From CACKLF01 sp002725175 (GTDB lineage: Bacteria > Pseudomonadota > Alphaproteobacteria > Rhodobacterales > Rhodobacteraceae), in NCBI GenBank assembly GCA_002725175.2, contig PBQX02000105.1:1-54189 (forward strand): a stretch of DNA of 54,189 nucleotides, read 5' to 3'. Of the stretch, positions 42,846 to 52,003 are shown piece after piece (the stretch's first letter is position 1; each line of letters begins with the position of its first letter). Made by a program: the position numbers and the translations under genes. Under the pieces are notes generated by a model. That model was given only the letters and a program-made list of their open reading frames with translations. It searched no databases and had not been told where the DNA came from.

Positions 42846-43280
42846 TTAATCAGGTATAAGTCTTTTGCCAAAAACCTTTACGTCATCCTGCTCCTCATAA
42901 TGAAGACCCTTATAAAATCTTTTTACATTAAGNTTATCTGATCTTACCAAGAGATTTATCTTTGGGCATCCTTTTTTCAACAATTCTCGCTCCACATGTG
43001 TCATGAGAATTTTTCCATAGCCTTTTTTTTGATAACCTGGATGAACAGCTAGGTAATTAATGACACCTCGATGACCNTCATATGCAGCCATTACACTTCC
43101 TATAATAGATCCCTGAATTTCCAACACTAGAAACATTTCACTTTGAACACTCANTTTTCTCTCGATATCTTTTTCAGGGTTATTCCACGGCCTAGTCAAC
43201 CNACAAATTTTCCATAACTCCACTACGGAATTTTTATCTTCTAGCTTAAATGGACGGATTATATATTGTTCTTCACTCAT
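42846..43280 (-). CDS. GNAT family N-acetyltransferase (YpeA-like)
   Basis: The 144-residue enzyme shows YIIRPFKLEDKNSVVELW at the start and the acetyl-CoA loop QKKGYGKILM near 95-104, preceded by INYLAVHPGY. Length and pattern fit the YpeA subgroup of GNAT acetyltransferases. Acceptor substrate is unknown. Its ATG overlaps the end of the preceding copper-chaperone-like gene by eight bases, and mutT-like follows. Confidence 0.85.
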   Translation of the reverse strand: MSEEQYIIRPFKLEDKNSVVELWKICXLTRPWNNPEKDIERKXSVQSEMFLVLEIQGSIIGSVMAAYXGHRGVINYLAVHPGYQKKGYGKILMTHVERELLKKGCPKINLLVRSDXLNVKRFYKGLHYEEQDDVKVFGKRLIPD

Positions 43281-43755
43281 TGTANTCTACTTCAAAATCA
43301 ATTTTATATTCCCCTGAATCTCTAAAGAAAATTACTGATTGATGCATATCAAACCAGCTCAAACTGCTATCNACCTCTTTAAAAACCAACATATATCCCA
43401 ATGAATCAAAAGTGATAGATTCTCCTGGCTTAATTTCGAGAGGGGACTTCCTTAGGTCAAGGTAAGGAGTATTACTTCTGCCAATATTATCGAATTTATC
43501 CAAAAGTTCATTATACTTATACAATTCCACAGTTTTTGAAAATTCAGAATGAAATCCAATGATATAATCACTATCACTTCCCTCGTTTGTAATAGAAAAG
43601 AAGGCTTCACCTTCACCCTTTTTTTCAAAAAATAAAGAAGGATGGTATAATATTAAATCTCTAACTGAAACCTCATGGGAATTTGAAGGGCCGCTAATTG
43701 AGACGAGTAAGAAACTCAAAAAAATGAAATAAAAACGCCCAATTTTTTTTGCCAT
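43273..43755 (-). CDS. PCu(A)C-like periplasmic protein lacking the copper ligands
   Basis: From ATG 43755 the product is 160 residues with a signal peptide (about 1-28, ending SNSHEV). The rest has the layout of the PCu(A)C copper chaperone family: GEGEAFFSITNEGSDSDYIIG, then VELYKY, IKPGESITFDSLGYMLVF, and a C-terminal beta strand DSGEYKIDFEV. The ligand set of true PCu(A)C (His and Met after VEL, and HxM in the GGYHxM loop) is replaced by Tyr residues and GYMLV, so copper binding as known is unlikely. The upstream MFFSIV extension from 43818 is judged non-coding. Family assignment is by pattern only. Confidence 0.6.
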   Translation of the reverse strand: MAKKIGRFYFIFLSFLLVSISGPSNSHEVSVRDLILYHPSLFFEKKGEGEAFFSITNEGSDSDYIIGFHSEFSKTVELYKYNELLDKFDNIGRSNTPYLDLRKSPLEIKPGESITFDSLGYMLVFKEXDSSLSWFDMHQSVIFFRDSGEYKIDFEVXYNE

Positions 43756-44085
43756 ATAAANCATCAACAGAATCCTAAAGTTCACAATCATTATGATAAA
43801 AACAATAGAGAAGAACAATTAATTGAATAAACAAATTATTAGCTATTATCAAACAAAAGGCTAAAAGTTGATACTCATTTATTCTTTTGTTTATAGTTCG
43901 GNCAAAAATTCTGCGAGCGCCCATCAAAAAAATTAAAAACTAGCTCTCATACCACTTCAAAATTAGTACAAATTTCATAGAATACAAATAATCGGTAATT
44001 ATTTTACTAAAAAAGAAAAAAAAGAATCGCCTTAATCAAATATTTTTGTCTTAATACAAACATAAAGAATAATGGAGAATATGAA
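43756..44085. other. Longest intergenic stretch (divergent spacer before the BMP gene)
   Basis: This 330-base AT-rich spacer separates the copper-chaperone-like gene from the BMP transport operon. It should hold both divergent promoters. The only clear signal is the ribosome site GGAG at 44074-44077, eight bases before the BMP ATG. I see no tRNA, riboswitch core, long repeat or convincing terminator. Confidence 0.5.
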
Positions 44086-45093
44086 ATGCCTAAACTTTTA
44101 ATTAATCGAAGAGAATTTACTGTTGGTACCGCAGCGATGGTGACTGCCTTATCATCCTTGCCAGTTGCTGCTGGATCAAAACTAAAGGTAGCTGGAATTT
44201 ATACAGTTCCAATTCAGCANAAATGGGTAGCAAGATTACATCTTGCGCTTGATGCGGCTGCCAAGAGAGGCGAAATAGAATATGTCTATTCAGAAAGCAC
44301 CGCAAATACGGACTACGTAAGAGTTATGAGAGAATACTGTGATAGTGGCATGCAAATGATAGTGGGAGAAGCTTTCGGAATAAGTAAAGAAGCAAGAAAA
44401 GTTGCCGATGATTATCCAGAAATATCATTCTTAATGGGTGATCCTTTTAAACCTCACGGAGATAATTTTTCAGTCTTTGACAACTATATTCACGAACCCT
44501 GCTATTTGATGGGTATAATCGCTGGACACATGACTAAAGCAAATAAAATTGGAATGGTCGGAGGTTATGCCATTGGAGAGGTTAATAGACTTTTCCATGC
44601 CTTCATGAACGGAGCAAGGTCAGTAAAGCCTGAAATTCAGTTTAAGGTTACTTTTATAGGATCATGGTATGANCCTCCAAAAGCAAAGGAAGCTGCATTT
44701 GCTCAAATTGANGCCGGTGTTGATATAATGTATGCCGAAAGAGCCGGAGTAGTTGATGCATGCAGAGAAAAAGGAATTCTTGCATTTGGTAATGTAAACG
44801 ACATGAATAAAGAAGAGAACGGAGAAAACGTGGTGGTAACTTCAGCACTCTGGCANATGGAAAACGCGATAAATCATGCTATAGGACTTGTTAAAAGTGG
44901 AAACTTTAAAGCGGAAGAATACCACTCTTGGACAATGATGAGTGGCGGTGGCGCTTCTTTGGCTCCATTCTATGAATTTGAAAACAAAATTCCTTCCGAT
45001 GTGAAGGCTCAAGTAGCTAAACTTTCGGATGATATTCTGGCAGGAAATTTTGTCGTTGAGATAAATGACGAAGAACCTACTTCAACGTTTTAA
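44086..45093 (+). CDS. BMP family ABC transporter substrate-binding protein (Tat-exported)
   Basis: The 335-residue protein begins with a twin-arginine signal, NRREFTVGTAAM near 7-18, and a short hydrophobic stretch ending at VAAG. The mature part is a basic membrane protein (BMP/Med-like) binding protein: VAGIYTVPIQ at the start, IVGEAFGISKEARKVADDYP near 86-105, then MGIIAGHMTKANKIGMVGG near 143-161. Such proteins bind purine or pyrimidine nucleosides or bases. A plus-strand operon follows with ATPase, two permeases and a cytosine-deaminase homologue, which suggests a pyrimidine cargo. Start ATG 44086 has GGAG eight bases before it. Confidence 0.9.
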   Translation: MPKLLINRREFTVGTAAMVTALSSLPVAAGSKLKVAGIYTVPIQXKWVARLHLALDAAAKRGEIEYVYSESTANTDYVRVMREYCDSGMQMIVGEAFGISKEARKVADDYPEISFLMGDPFKPHGDNFSVFDNYIHEPCYLMGIIAGHMTKANKIGMVGGYAIGEVNRLFHAFMNGARSVKPEIQFKVTFIGSWYXPPKAKEAAFAQIXAGVDIMYAERAGVVDACREKGILAFGNVNDMNKEENGENVVVTSALWXMENAINHAIGLVKSGNFKAEEYHSWTMMSGGGASLAPFYEFENKIPSDVKAQVAKLSDDILAGNFVVEINDEEPTSTF

Positions 45094-45108
45094 AATAAAC
45101 TCTATAAC

Positions 45109-45142
45109 GTGTCCCTGTGATAAATACTCATTATGGGGACAC
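45109..45142 (+). other. Strong intercistronic stem-loop between BMP gene and ATPase gene
   Basis: Arms 45109-45121 and 45130-45142 pair over 13 positions (GTGTCCC with GGGACAC exact, then six more including three G-U pairs) around an eight-base loop. CAAAAAAAA follows, not T, so it is not a terminator on this strand. Such hairpins after binding-protein genes commonly stabilise the upstream message and lower expression of downstream genes. It also covers the ATG at 45133, arguing that the ATPase starts at 45151. Confidence 0.7.
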
Positions 45143-45150
45143 CAAAAAAA

Positions 45151-46668
45151 ATGTCAGCCCTTCTCGAAATAAAAGATATTAGCAAAAGATTTGGAAATCT
45201 TGTTGCAAATGATAAGATATCCTTCACCCAGATGCAGGGAGAGGTTTTAGCTATACTAGGAGAGAATGGAGCAGGAAAAACCACTCTAATGAATATTTTG
45301 TTCGGCCACTATAAGCCTGATTCTGGTGAAATAGTTTTCCAAGAATCAAAACTACCAGCCGGAAAGCCGGGGCATGCAATAGAAGCGGGAATTGGAATGG
45401 TGCACCAACATTTCACTCTTGCAGAAAACTTAACGGTTTTAGAAAATATCATTATAGGGGAGCAGTCATTACTTAGTTTCTCATTACCCCAAAAGAGTGC
45501 AAGAAAAAAACTTCAAGATTTAAGTGATAGATTTGGGCTGCCAATTAACCCTGACACCATAGTTGCAAATCTATCTGTTAGTGAAAAACAAAGATTGGAA
45601 ATACTCAAAACCCTTTATCGAGACTGTACACTTCTAATTCTAGACGAACCAACTGCCGCACTTACTCCTCAAGAGACTGACTCTTTGTTCTCAACTATCA
45701 AGCATATGGTCAAGAATGGATTATCAGTTATTTTGATTTCCCATAAACTTAATGAAATACTAGCTGTAAGTGATCGAATAGTCGTATTAAGACATGGAAA
45801 ACTTGTCGGCGAAGTCGTTACTTCCAAAGCTAACCGAACTGAAATTGCCGAAATGATTGTTGGGGGGAAAGTAAATTATCCAAAAAAAGAAAAATCCTCC
45901 CCAGGTAAGGAAGTTATGAGGCTTGAGAATATCTCTTGCAATCCGATTAATGAATCTACGAAGGGATTAAACGGAGTGGATATAAGTCTTTTTGAAGGAC
46001 AAATTCTTGGAATTGCGGGAGTTACAGGTAATGGTCAAACTTCTTTAGCTAAAATGATGTCTGGTCATTTAAAACCAAAAAACGGTGAGATATTTTTTGA
46101 TCAAAAAAGAATAGAGGTTTTTAACCCAAAAAATTTTATGGAACTTGGAGTGGCTTACATCCCAGAAGACAGAAATATTGATGGGCTCGTAGCAGATATG
46201 TCTGTCTGGGAAAACGCCGTTATAACAGAAATATCAAATGAGAAATTGGGAAACACTCTAGGTTTCCTAAATAATTCAAGCTGTAGTGATGCAGCGCAAA
46301 TACTTTGTGAAACCTACGACGTAAGAACTCAAACTTTACAACAACCTGCAAGGTTATTATCAGGAGGAAATGTACAAAAACTTCTGTTGGGACGTTGGTT
46401 AATTAGGCAACCAAAGGTTTTAATTGCTTGCCAACCAACTAGAGGACTAGATGAAGGAGCAATTGCGTCGATACAGAAAATGATTTTGGATGTAAGAAAA
46501 AAAGGAAATGCCGTACTTCTTATAACAGAAGATTTAGATGAACTCCTTAAACTTTCTGACACTGTTTCAGTCATTTATAATGGGAAACTTTCTAATAATT
46601 TTTCCGCAGAAGGTTTAGACCGTGCTCGGGTCGGTCTTATGATGGCTGGGGAAGGTTTCTATGATTGA
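45151..46668 (+). CDS. Nucleoside-type ABC transporter ATP-binding protein (two NBDs)
   Basis: The product (505 residues from ATG 45151) has two ABC domains in one chain, as in RbsA and YufO. The first has Walker A GENGAGKTT, a signature-like LSVSEKQRLEI and LLILDEPTAALTP. The second has a degenerate Walker A (GVTGNGQTS), signature LSGGNVQKLLLGRWL and PTRGLDEGA. An upstream ATG at 45133 lies inside a stem-loop, so 45151 is preferred although its ribosome site is weak (GGGG inside the same stem). It powers the two permeases encoded downstream, the first of which overlaps it by eight bases. Confidence 0.92.
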   Translation: MSALLEIKDISKRFGNLVANDKISFTQMQGEVLAILGENGAGKTTLMNILFGHYKPDSGEIVFQESKLPAGKPGHAIEAGIGMVHQHFTLAENLTVLENIIIGEQSLLSFSLPQKSARKKLQDLSDRFGLPINPDTIVANLSVSEKQRLEILKTLYRDCTLLILDEPTAALTPQETDSLFSTIKHMVKNGLSVILISHKLNEILAVSDRIVVLRHGKLVGEVVTSKANRTEIAEMIVGGKVNYPKKEKSSPGKEVMRLENISCNPINESTKGLNGVDISLFEGQILGIAGVTGNGQTSLAKMMSGHLKPKNGEIFFDQKRIEVFNPKNFMELGVAYIPEDRNIDGLVADMSVWENAVITEISNEKLGNTLGFLNNSSCSDAAQILCETYDVRTQTLQQPARLLSGGNVQKLLLGRWLIRQPKVLIACQPTRGLDEGAIASIQKMILDVRKKGNAVLLITEDLDELLKLSDTVSVIYNGKLSNNFSAEGLDRARVGLMMAGEGFYD

Positions 46669-47737
46669 CTTTAGATTAGAACAGCGGGAACATGTTTCAC
46701 CTTGGCTCGTCTTTTTTGCTCCTATAGGGGCTGTGATATTTTCACTAATGATAGCAAGCATTTTGATCATATTGGCTGGTGTTAATCCAATTGAATCATA
46801 TATTAAACTGTTTGTGGGGGCCTTTGGTTCAAAAAATGCTATTGCAGAAACACTTGCCAGAGCAACTCCTTTAATCCTTACAGGACTCGCTGCTGCCATA
46901 GCTTTTAGGGCAAAGTTCTGGAACATAGGGGCTGAAGGTCAACTCTATGCTGGAGCGCTTGCAGTAACTTTTTTTGGTACTGGTTTGATACAGTTACCCA
47001 GTTTCCTAATGATACCTTTTTTGTTTTTAGTAGGCGCACTTGCCGGAGGTCTACTACTTCTACCATTAGTCTTACTTCGAAATTACTACAAGGTAGATGA
47101 GGTGGTAACTACCCTATTAACAAACTTTATCATAATATTACTTGTTGGCTATCTTTTAGAAGGTCCTTGGAAAGATCCGATGTCTCTTGGGTGGCCACAA
47201 GGAGCATCCGTAATTGATGAAGGCGTCTTACCTCAGATTATACCTAGGACCAGATTGCATCTTGGTTTTATTATATCTATTTTCACTGCCTTAACTATAT
47301 GGCTTATATTATCCCGAACTATACTCGGTTTTAAAATCAAAGCTGTTGGGATTAACCCCTCTGCATCGCATCATGCTGGCATTCCTGTGATAAAAACAAT
47401 AATCATAGTCGCACTTCTCAGCGGCGGGATGGCTGGAATGGCTGGAGTAACAGAGACCGCAGGCTTAAAAGGTTACTTAACCTTAGATCTATCGCCAGGC
47501 TTTGGATACGCTGGTATTGCCGTTGCAATGCTAGCTGGCCTTAATCCTATTGGTATTATATTTTCAGGCATATTTTTAGCCTCAATATATGTCGGAGCAG
47601 ATGCAATGAGCAGAGCTATGAATGTTCCAACATATTTAGCAGACGTAATCGTGGCCTTAACGGTGTTATCTGTCCTCATAAGCATAATAATGCTTCAATT
47701 TAAGATAGTTTTTGGAGGGCAAAAACGTGATATTTGA
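46661..47737 (+). CDS. ABC transporter permease, nucleoside/BMP type, first subunit (YufP-like)
   Basis: The 358-residue membrane protein has about nine hydrophobic segments. RATPLILTGLAAAIAFRAKFWNIGAEGQLYAGA near 66-98 and LLSGGMAGMAGVTETAG near 248-264 mark the BPD_transp_2 family that serves BMP binding proteins. It forms the inner-membrane channel with the next gene's product. ATG 46661 overlaps the ATPase stop by eight bases and its own end overlaps the next permease by eleven. Confidence 0.92.
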   Translation: MIDFRLEQREHVSPWLVFFAPIGAVIFSLMIASILIILAGVNPIESYIKLFVGAFGSKNAIAETLARATPLILTGLAAAIAFRAKFWNIGAEGQLYAGALAVTFFGTGLIQLPSFLMIPFLFLVGALAGGLLLLPLVLLRNYYKVDEVVTTLLTNFIIILLVGYLLEGPWKDPMSLGWPQGASVIDEGVLPQIIPRTRLHLGFIISIFTALTIWLILSRTILGFKIKAVGINPSASHHAGIPVIKTIIIVALLSGGMAGMAGVTETAGLKGYLTLDLSPGFGYAGIAVAMLAGLNPIGIIFSGIFLASIYVGADAMSRAMNVPTYLADVIVALTVLSVLISIIMLQFKIVFGGQKRDI

Positions 47738-48677
47738 TTTTGTGGAAATACTCTTTACGGCAGGATTTTGGGCGGCAACAATCAGAATCGCATGCCCCCT
47801 CATTTTTGCAACTTTAGGAGAATTGATTTGTGAACGCGCTGGGGTTCTAAACCTCGGAATTGAAGGAATAATGTCAGTTGGAGCAATGGTAGGATGGATG
47901 GCAGTATATCAAGGAGCTGACTTATATTCAGGTATTCTGATAGCAGCTTTCGTGGGGGCTATGTTTGGACTACTCCATGCAATTTTTTCGGTATACCTCG
48001 GTGCTTCACAGCACGTCACTGGTATAGGGATAACCATGTTGGCTTCTTCACTTGGTTTCTTTTCTTTCAAACTCATCTTACCGTATTCTACCACCCCACC
48101 AAAAATAGAACCCTTTCAGCCAATTGACATACCCTTTCTATCAGATATCCCTTTTCTTGGTGAAGCTCTTTTCCAGCACACCCCTTTTACTTATTTGGCA
48201 ATCATTTCTGTGGTATTTATCTTTTGGTTAATAAACTCAACGCCCTTTGGGTTGTCAATTAAAATGGCTGGAGAAAATCCAATGGCTCTTGAGGCTCAAG
48301 GCATTGATGTTTTATTAGTCAGGTCAATGGCAGTAATTTTAGGGAGTGCACTAATGGCAGTTGGTGGTGCTTATTTAACTATGTCAGCTTTTGATGCCTT
48401 TTATTTTGGAATGGTAAACGGACGNGGATGGATAGCAATAGCACTAGTGATTTTTGCAACCTGGAAGCCAGAGCGTGCTCTGCTNGGAGCTCTTCTATTT
48501 GCAGGCCTTGATGCCTACCAGGTACGAGCTCAGCANCTAGCGGGCGCGGTTATACCTTATCAATTTTTCTTAATGATGCCCTTTCTATTAAGCATAGTTG
48601 CTATGATAATAGCGGCAAAAAAAACAAGATACCCCAAAGCTCTCTTAATTCCATTTAGAAGGGGTGAGAGGCATTAA
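47727..48677 (+). CDS. ABC transporter permease, nucleoside/BMP type, second subunit (YufQ-like)
   Basis: GTG 47727 is chosen because GGAGG lies eight bases upstream; the earlier TTG 47712 has no such site. The 316-residue protein has about eight membrane segments and the partner permease pattern: CPLIFATLGELICERAGVLNLGIEGIMSVGA near 21-51 and VGGAYLTMSAFDAFYFGMVNG near 210. It completes the channel. The deaminase gene starts 14 bases after its stop, so they are almost certainly one operon. Confidence 0.92.
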   Translation: MIFDFVEILFTAGFWAATIRIACPLIFATLGELICERAGVLNLGIEGIMSVGAMVGWMAVYQGADLYSGILIAAFVGAMFGLLHAIFSVYLGASQHVTGIGITMLASSLGFFSFKLILPYSTTPPKIEPFQPIDIPFLSDIPFLGEALFQHTPFTYLAIISVVFIFWLINSTPFGLSIKMAGENPMALEAQGIDVLLVRSMAVILGSALMAVGGAYLTMSAFDAFYFGMVNGXGWIAIALVIFATWKPERALXGALLFAGLDAYQVRAQXLAGAVIPYQFFLMMPFLLSIVAMIIAAKKTRYPKALLIPFRRGERH

Positions 48678-48691
48678 TTTACGAGGATCCT

Positions 48692-49954
48692 ATGAATGAT
48701 TTAGTAATAAGAAATTGCTTGAACTTTGATCAAAAAAAAATTGATATTTTTATCAAAAATGGAAAAATTGCGGAAATTTCTGAGAGAATTTTGATTTCTG
48801 ATATACCAGAAATTGATGCTGGAGGGCACTTTATTAGTCCCCCTTTTATTGACAGCCATTTTCACATGGATGCGACCCTAAGCTATGGTTTGCCCCGCAT
48901 TAATCAAAGTGGAACTTTGTTGGAAGGCATTAGTCTTTGGGGAGAATTAAAGAAAGATCTAACCGCAGATGCGATTAAAGAGAGAGCTAGAAAATTATGC
49001 AAATGGTCCATAGCAAGGGGTACCCTTGGTATTCGAAGTCACGTAGATGTCTCTGGGGATAATTTGATGGCTGTCGAAGCTTTACTTGATATCAAGGAGG
49101 AAATGAAAAACTTCTTGGACATTCAATTGGTCGCTTTTCCTCAAGATGGATTGTACCGAGCAAAATGTCTGAACAACCTTAAAACTGCATTAGAAATGGG
49201 TGTAGACGTTGTCGGGGGGATCCCACATTTTGAAAGAACAATGTCTGACGGAGCATATTCAGTAAAAACNCTCTGTGANCTTGCTGAAAAAAAAGGTCTT
49301 TTAGTAGATATGCACTGCGATGAAAGNGATGACCCACTGTCTAGACACGTTGAAACTCTAGCAAACGAAACAACNCGNCTTGGTCTTGAGGGGCGTGTTG
49401 CAGGTTCACACCTTACTTCAATGCACTCAATGGATAATTATTATTTTTCAAAATTGATTGCACTTCTAGTAGAGGCAAATTTACATATTATNCCTAACCC
49501 ATTAATNAATATCACGATTCAGGGAAGACATGACACCTANCCCAAAAGGAGAGGTCTAACCAGAGTTCCGGAACAAATGAAAGCCGGCTTAAATGTGGCA
49601 TTTGGACATGATTGTGTCATGGATCCTTGGTACCCCCTTGGATCACACGATATGCTTGAAGTAGCTCATATGGCTTTACATGTTGCTCATATGACTGGCG
49701 CAGATGATATGAAGGAATGCTTTAAAGCTGTCACAACCAATCCAGCTAAAGTTATGCACCTTGATAATTATGGATTAGAGAAAGGCTGCAATGGAGANTT
49801 AGTCATATTGCAATGCAAGAANCCNGTAGAAGCANTTAGGCTTAAGCCCCCTAGACTTTATGTTATTAGGAGAGGGCAAATAATCTCTTCAACTGATCCA
49901 GTNAAATACAAAATTAATACTGGAAAAGAAGAATTAGTGGATCTTATTTTTTGA
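48692..49954 (+). CDS. Cytosine deaminase homologue with Asp-to-Cys change (probable 5-methylcytosine or related deaminase)
   Basis: The 420-residue amidohydrolase aligns along its length with E. coli CodA. Metal and catalytic residues are in place: His56 and His58 in HFHMD, His208 and Glu211 in MHCDE, His240 in SHLTSMHS, and Asp307 in FGHDCVMDPWYPLG. The residue after Asp307 is Cys308, where CodA has Asp314; loss of that Asp is the published mark of enzymes that accept 5-methylcytosine. Cytosolic pyrimidine deamination after uptake by the adjoining ABC system is inferred. Start ATG 48692 has AGGA upstream. Several N positions occur, none at the named residues. Confidence 0.88.
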   Translation: MNDLVIRNCLNFDQKKIDIFIKNGKIAEISERILISDIPEIDAGGHFISPPFIDSHFHMDATLSYGLPRINQSGTLLEGISLWGELKKDLTADAIKERARKLCKWSIARGTLGIRSHVDVSGDNLMAVEALLDIKEEMKNFLDIQLVAFPQDGLYRAKCLNNLKTALEMGVDVVGGIPHFERTMSDGAYSVKXLCXLAEKKGLLVDMHCDEXDDPLSRHVETLANETXXLGLEGRVAGSHLTSMHSMDNYYFSKLIALLVEANLHIXPNPLXNITIQGRHDTXPKRRGLTRVPEQMKAGLNVAFGHDCVMDPWYPLGSHDMLEVAHMALHVAHMTGADDMKECFKAVTTNPAKVMHLDNYGLEKGCNGXLVILQCKXXVEAXRLKPPRLYVIRRGQIISSTDPXKYKINTGKEELVDLIF

Positions 49955-49966
49955 TATAATTATCTG

Positions 49967-51184
49967 ATGGGCTTTCACTTACTTAAGGAAATTTGGCTAT
50001 TCAAGGGATTTCGCGATCTTTTCTTGGCCGGTCTCCTTAACAGCACTGCCCGTTGGTTCGAGGTTTTAGTTTTTTCATTAATTACTTGGAATTATACCAA
50101 CGATGCCAGTATGGCTGCCTTCTTAATTACTTGCAGGTTGTTATTCGTTGGTTTAGCTGGATTATTTTTCTCAGCTGTAGGNACCATGGTTTCAGGACAA
50201 ACTGTAATGGTCACCACTACAGGTATTATTGCTCTATTCTGCTTAACTTTTTCTTTCATAATTGGCACAAATGTTTCTTTTGACTTATACGGCATGATCA
50301 TAATCTCATGCTTAAGTGGGATTCTTTGGAGCGTTGATTTTTCCTTCAGGCGAAGAATGCTTGGTGATGCATTAACAAAAAAGCTAATGCCGACAGGAGT
50401 TTCAGTCGATGTTCTATCAACTCATGCAACTAGAGTGACTGGCCCCTTATTAGGCGGTCTTGCCTTAACCTATCTAAACAGCCAGTACATGATCTTACTA
50501 TTAGCTTTGTTTTACATGGCATCTACCTGTTTCTTACTTTCCCAAAAAGATAAACAAATGAAAAATGGCAGGGAAAAAAGTTTAGTTTCCAATATAAAGA
50601 ATGTTCTTAAGGAATCGGTGAGAGAAAGAAATATTCTTACTGTTTTATTACTTACCCCTATTTTTAATATCTTTGGCTTACCCTTTGTTGCTCTTATAGG
50701 GATTTTGCTCGTCGAAAATTTCAAGATTGGGTCCCTTGGGGTAGGTATTCTCACTTCCGTTGAAGGGGTCGGTGCTCTTTTTGGAGGATCATTGATAGCA
50801 GCATACCCACCAACAAAAAAGGCACTCTTCTTTAAATTAATGCTTGGGGTTCTCTTAGGCATGATTATTCTCTCAGCACTCTCAAAATCCCTAGTCATTT
50901 TTATTATTGCTCTGGTGATTTTCGGGTCCAGTACAGCAGCATATTCTGCTATGCAAAGTACAATAATTTATCTTCACTCTTCAGAAAAACTTAAATCTTC
51001 AGTTTTTAGCCTTCTAACTCTAGCCATTGGAACTGGAGCAATCGGGGCTGCCAATGTTCAGTTCATGTCCTCAAAAACATCTACATCAAATCTAGCTATA
51101 ATAATGGGAATCGAAGGTCTATTAATACTTACCTGCATTATATCAATTTTATTTATTTTCCAGAAAAGAAATGAGAAATCNTAA
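49967..51184 (+). CDS. MFS transporter, function unknown
   Basis: The 405-residue protein has about twelve membrane segments and MFS_3/enterobactin-exporter-like text: [24 protein letters not shown] near 15-38, RRRMLGDAL near 121-129 and [22 protein letters not shown] near 255-276. It starts 12 bases after the deaminase stop without a clear ribosome site and is probably the last gene of the operon. It could export a deamination product, but that is speculation from position. The penultimate codon TCN is Ser whatever the N is. Confidence 0.8.
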
Positions 51185-51215
51185 AAATTAAGATGAGTTT
51201 GACGGCAGAAAAATT

Positions 51216-51536
51216 TTAGTAGTTATCTTCTAAAACAATTCCTCTATTTGCAAAAATTTTTACTGGAGCATTTTCCTGCACATTACTTTCCTGCTGTTGC
51301 CAAATTTCCTGACANTCCTTGTAAGCAGATTCATCTCTNTATTCAAAAAGATACCCTAACCTAAAAATTCCTTCTTTATTCCAGATTCTAAGAATAGTGA
51401 ACCTCATTAATCCCTTNGCTTTGAGCTCTTGCATAATTTTATCNCGAACTTCTTTCCATTTGTATAAAGCTAGCTCCATATCCGATTTGGTNGCAAAATC
51501 GGCAGTAGAATAGTTTATTANTTTAGCGTCAGACAT
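51216..51536 (-). CDS. Small conserved-looking protein of unknown function
   Basis: This 106-residue protein is not recognised. It has no signal peptide or membrane segment. Alternating charged helices (KSDMELALYKWKEVxDKIMQ near 17-36) and hydrophobic strands (MRFTILRIWNKEGIFRLGYLFE near 44-65) suggest a ferredoxin-like alpha/beta fold such as the dimeric alpha-beta barrel, which is only a guess. Five N positions are present. It converges on the MFS gene and lies 56 bases downstream of the VOC gene on the same strand. Confidence 0.55.
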   Translation of the reverse strand: MSDAKXINYSTADFXTKSDMELALYKWKEVXDKIMQELKXKGLMRFTILRIWNKEGIFRLGYLFEXRDESAYKXCQEIWQQQESNVQENAPVKIFANRGIVLEDNY

Positions 51537-51592
51537 TNTAGGTTCCTCTTTTATGCAANNGTNATTCTAGGGAAACTGCATATAAAAACCAA

Positions 51593-52003
51593 TCAATTTT
51601 TAACTTTCTCATGAACCTCTATAATGTTCCCGTCTGGATCATAAAANAATATCTGTTTCCATCCAGATACAGCCGTTTCTTCCCAGTCACTGTACTCAAT
51701 ATTTTTATCTTTCAAATGTTTCTTAAATTTCTCCAAATTATCAGTNCGATAAGCAATGTGACCTTTTTCAACNGGATTAATGTAATGTCCGGTCTTAAAA
51801 TTTACCNCTAAATCTTTTTCCGCTATATGAGTTTGTATATTGCCATCCCCTACAAAACCAACACTTCCNGAATANCCCTTACTTTTTTCCAATGTNGGNA
51901 AGTCATCTACCACATCGTCTAAGAANAGAATATTCTTATAAAAATGTTTCATNCTGGATACATTTTGNGTAGCNAGATTTATNTGATGCAATTTAATTTT
52001 CAT
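51593..52003 (-). CDS. VOC (glyoxalase/bleomycin-resistance) superfamily protein
   Basis: The 136-residue protein has the single vicinal-oxygen-chelate pattern: a start of the form KLHxINxAxQNV, SxMKHFYKNI near 18-27, HIAYxTDNLEKFKKHLKDKNI near 82-102 and the closing FYDPDGNIIEVHEK near 119-132, whose Glu is a usual metal ligand. Substrate cannot be assigned. About fourteen N positions obscure residues. Its ATG overlaps the nucleosidase-like gene by eleven bases, so the two are co-translated. Confidence 0.8.
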   Translation of the reverse strand: MKIKLHXINXAXQNVSXMKHFYKNIXFLDDVVDDXXTLEKSKXYXGSVGFVGDGNIQTHIAEKDLXVNFKTGHYINXVEKGHIAYXTDNLEKFKKHLKDKNIEYSDWEETAVSGWKQIXFYDPDGNIIEVHEKVKN

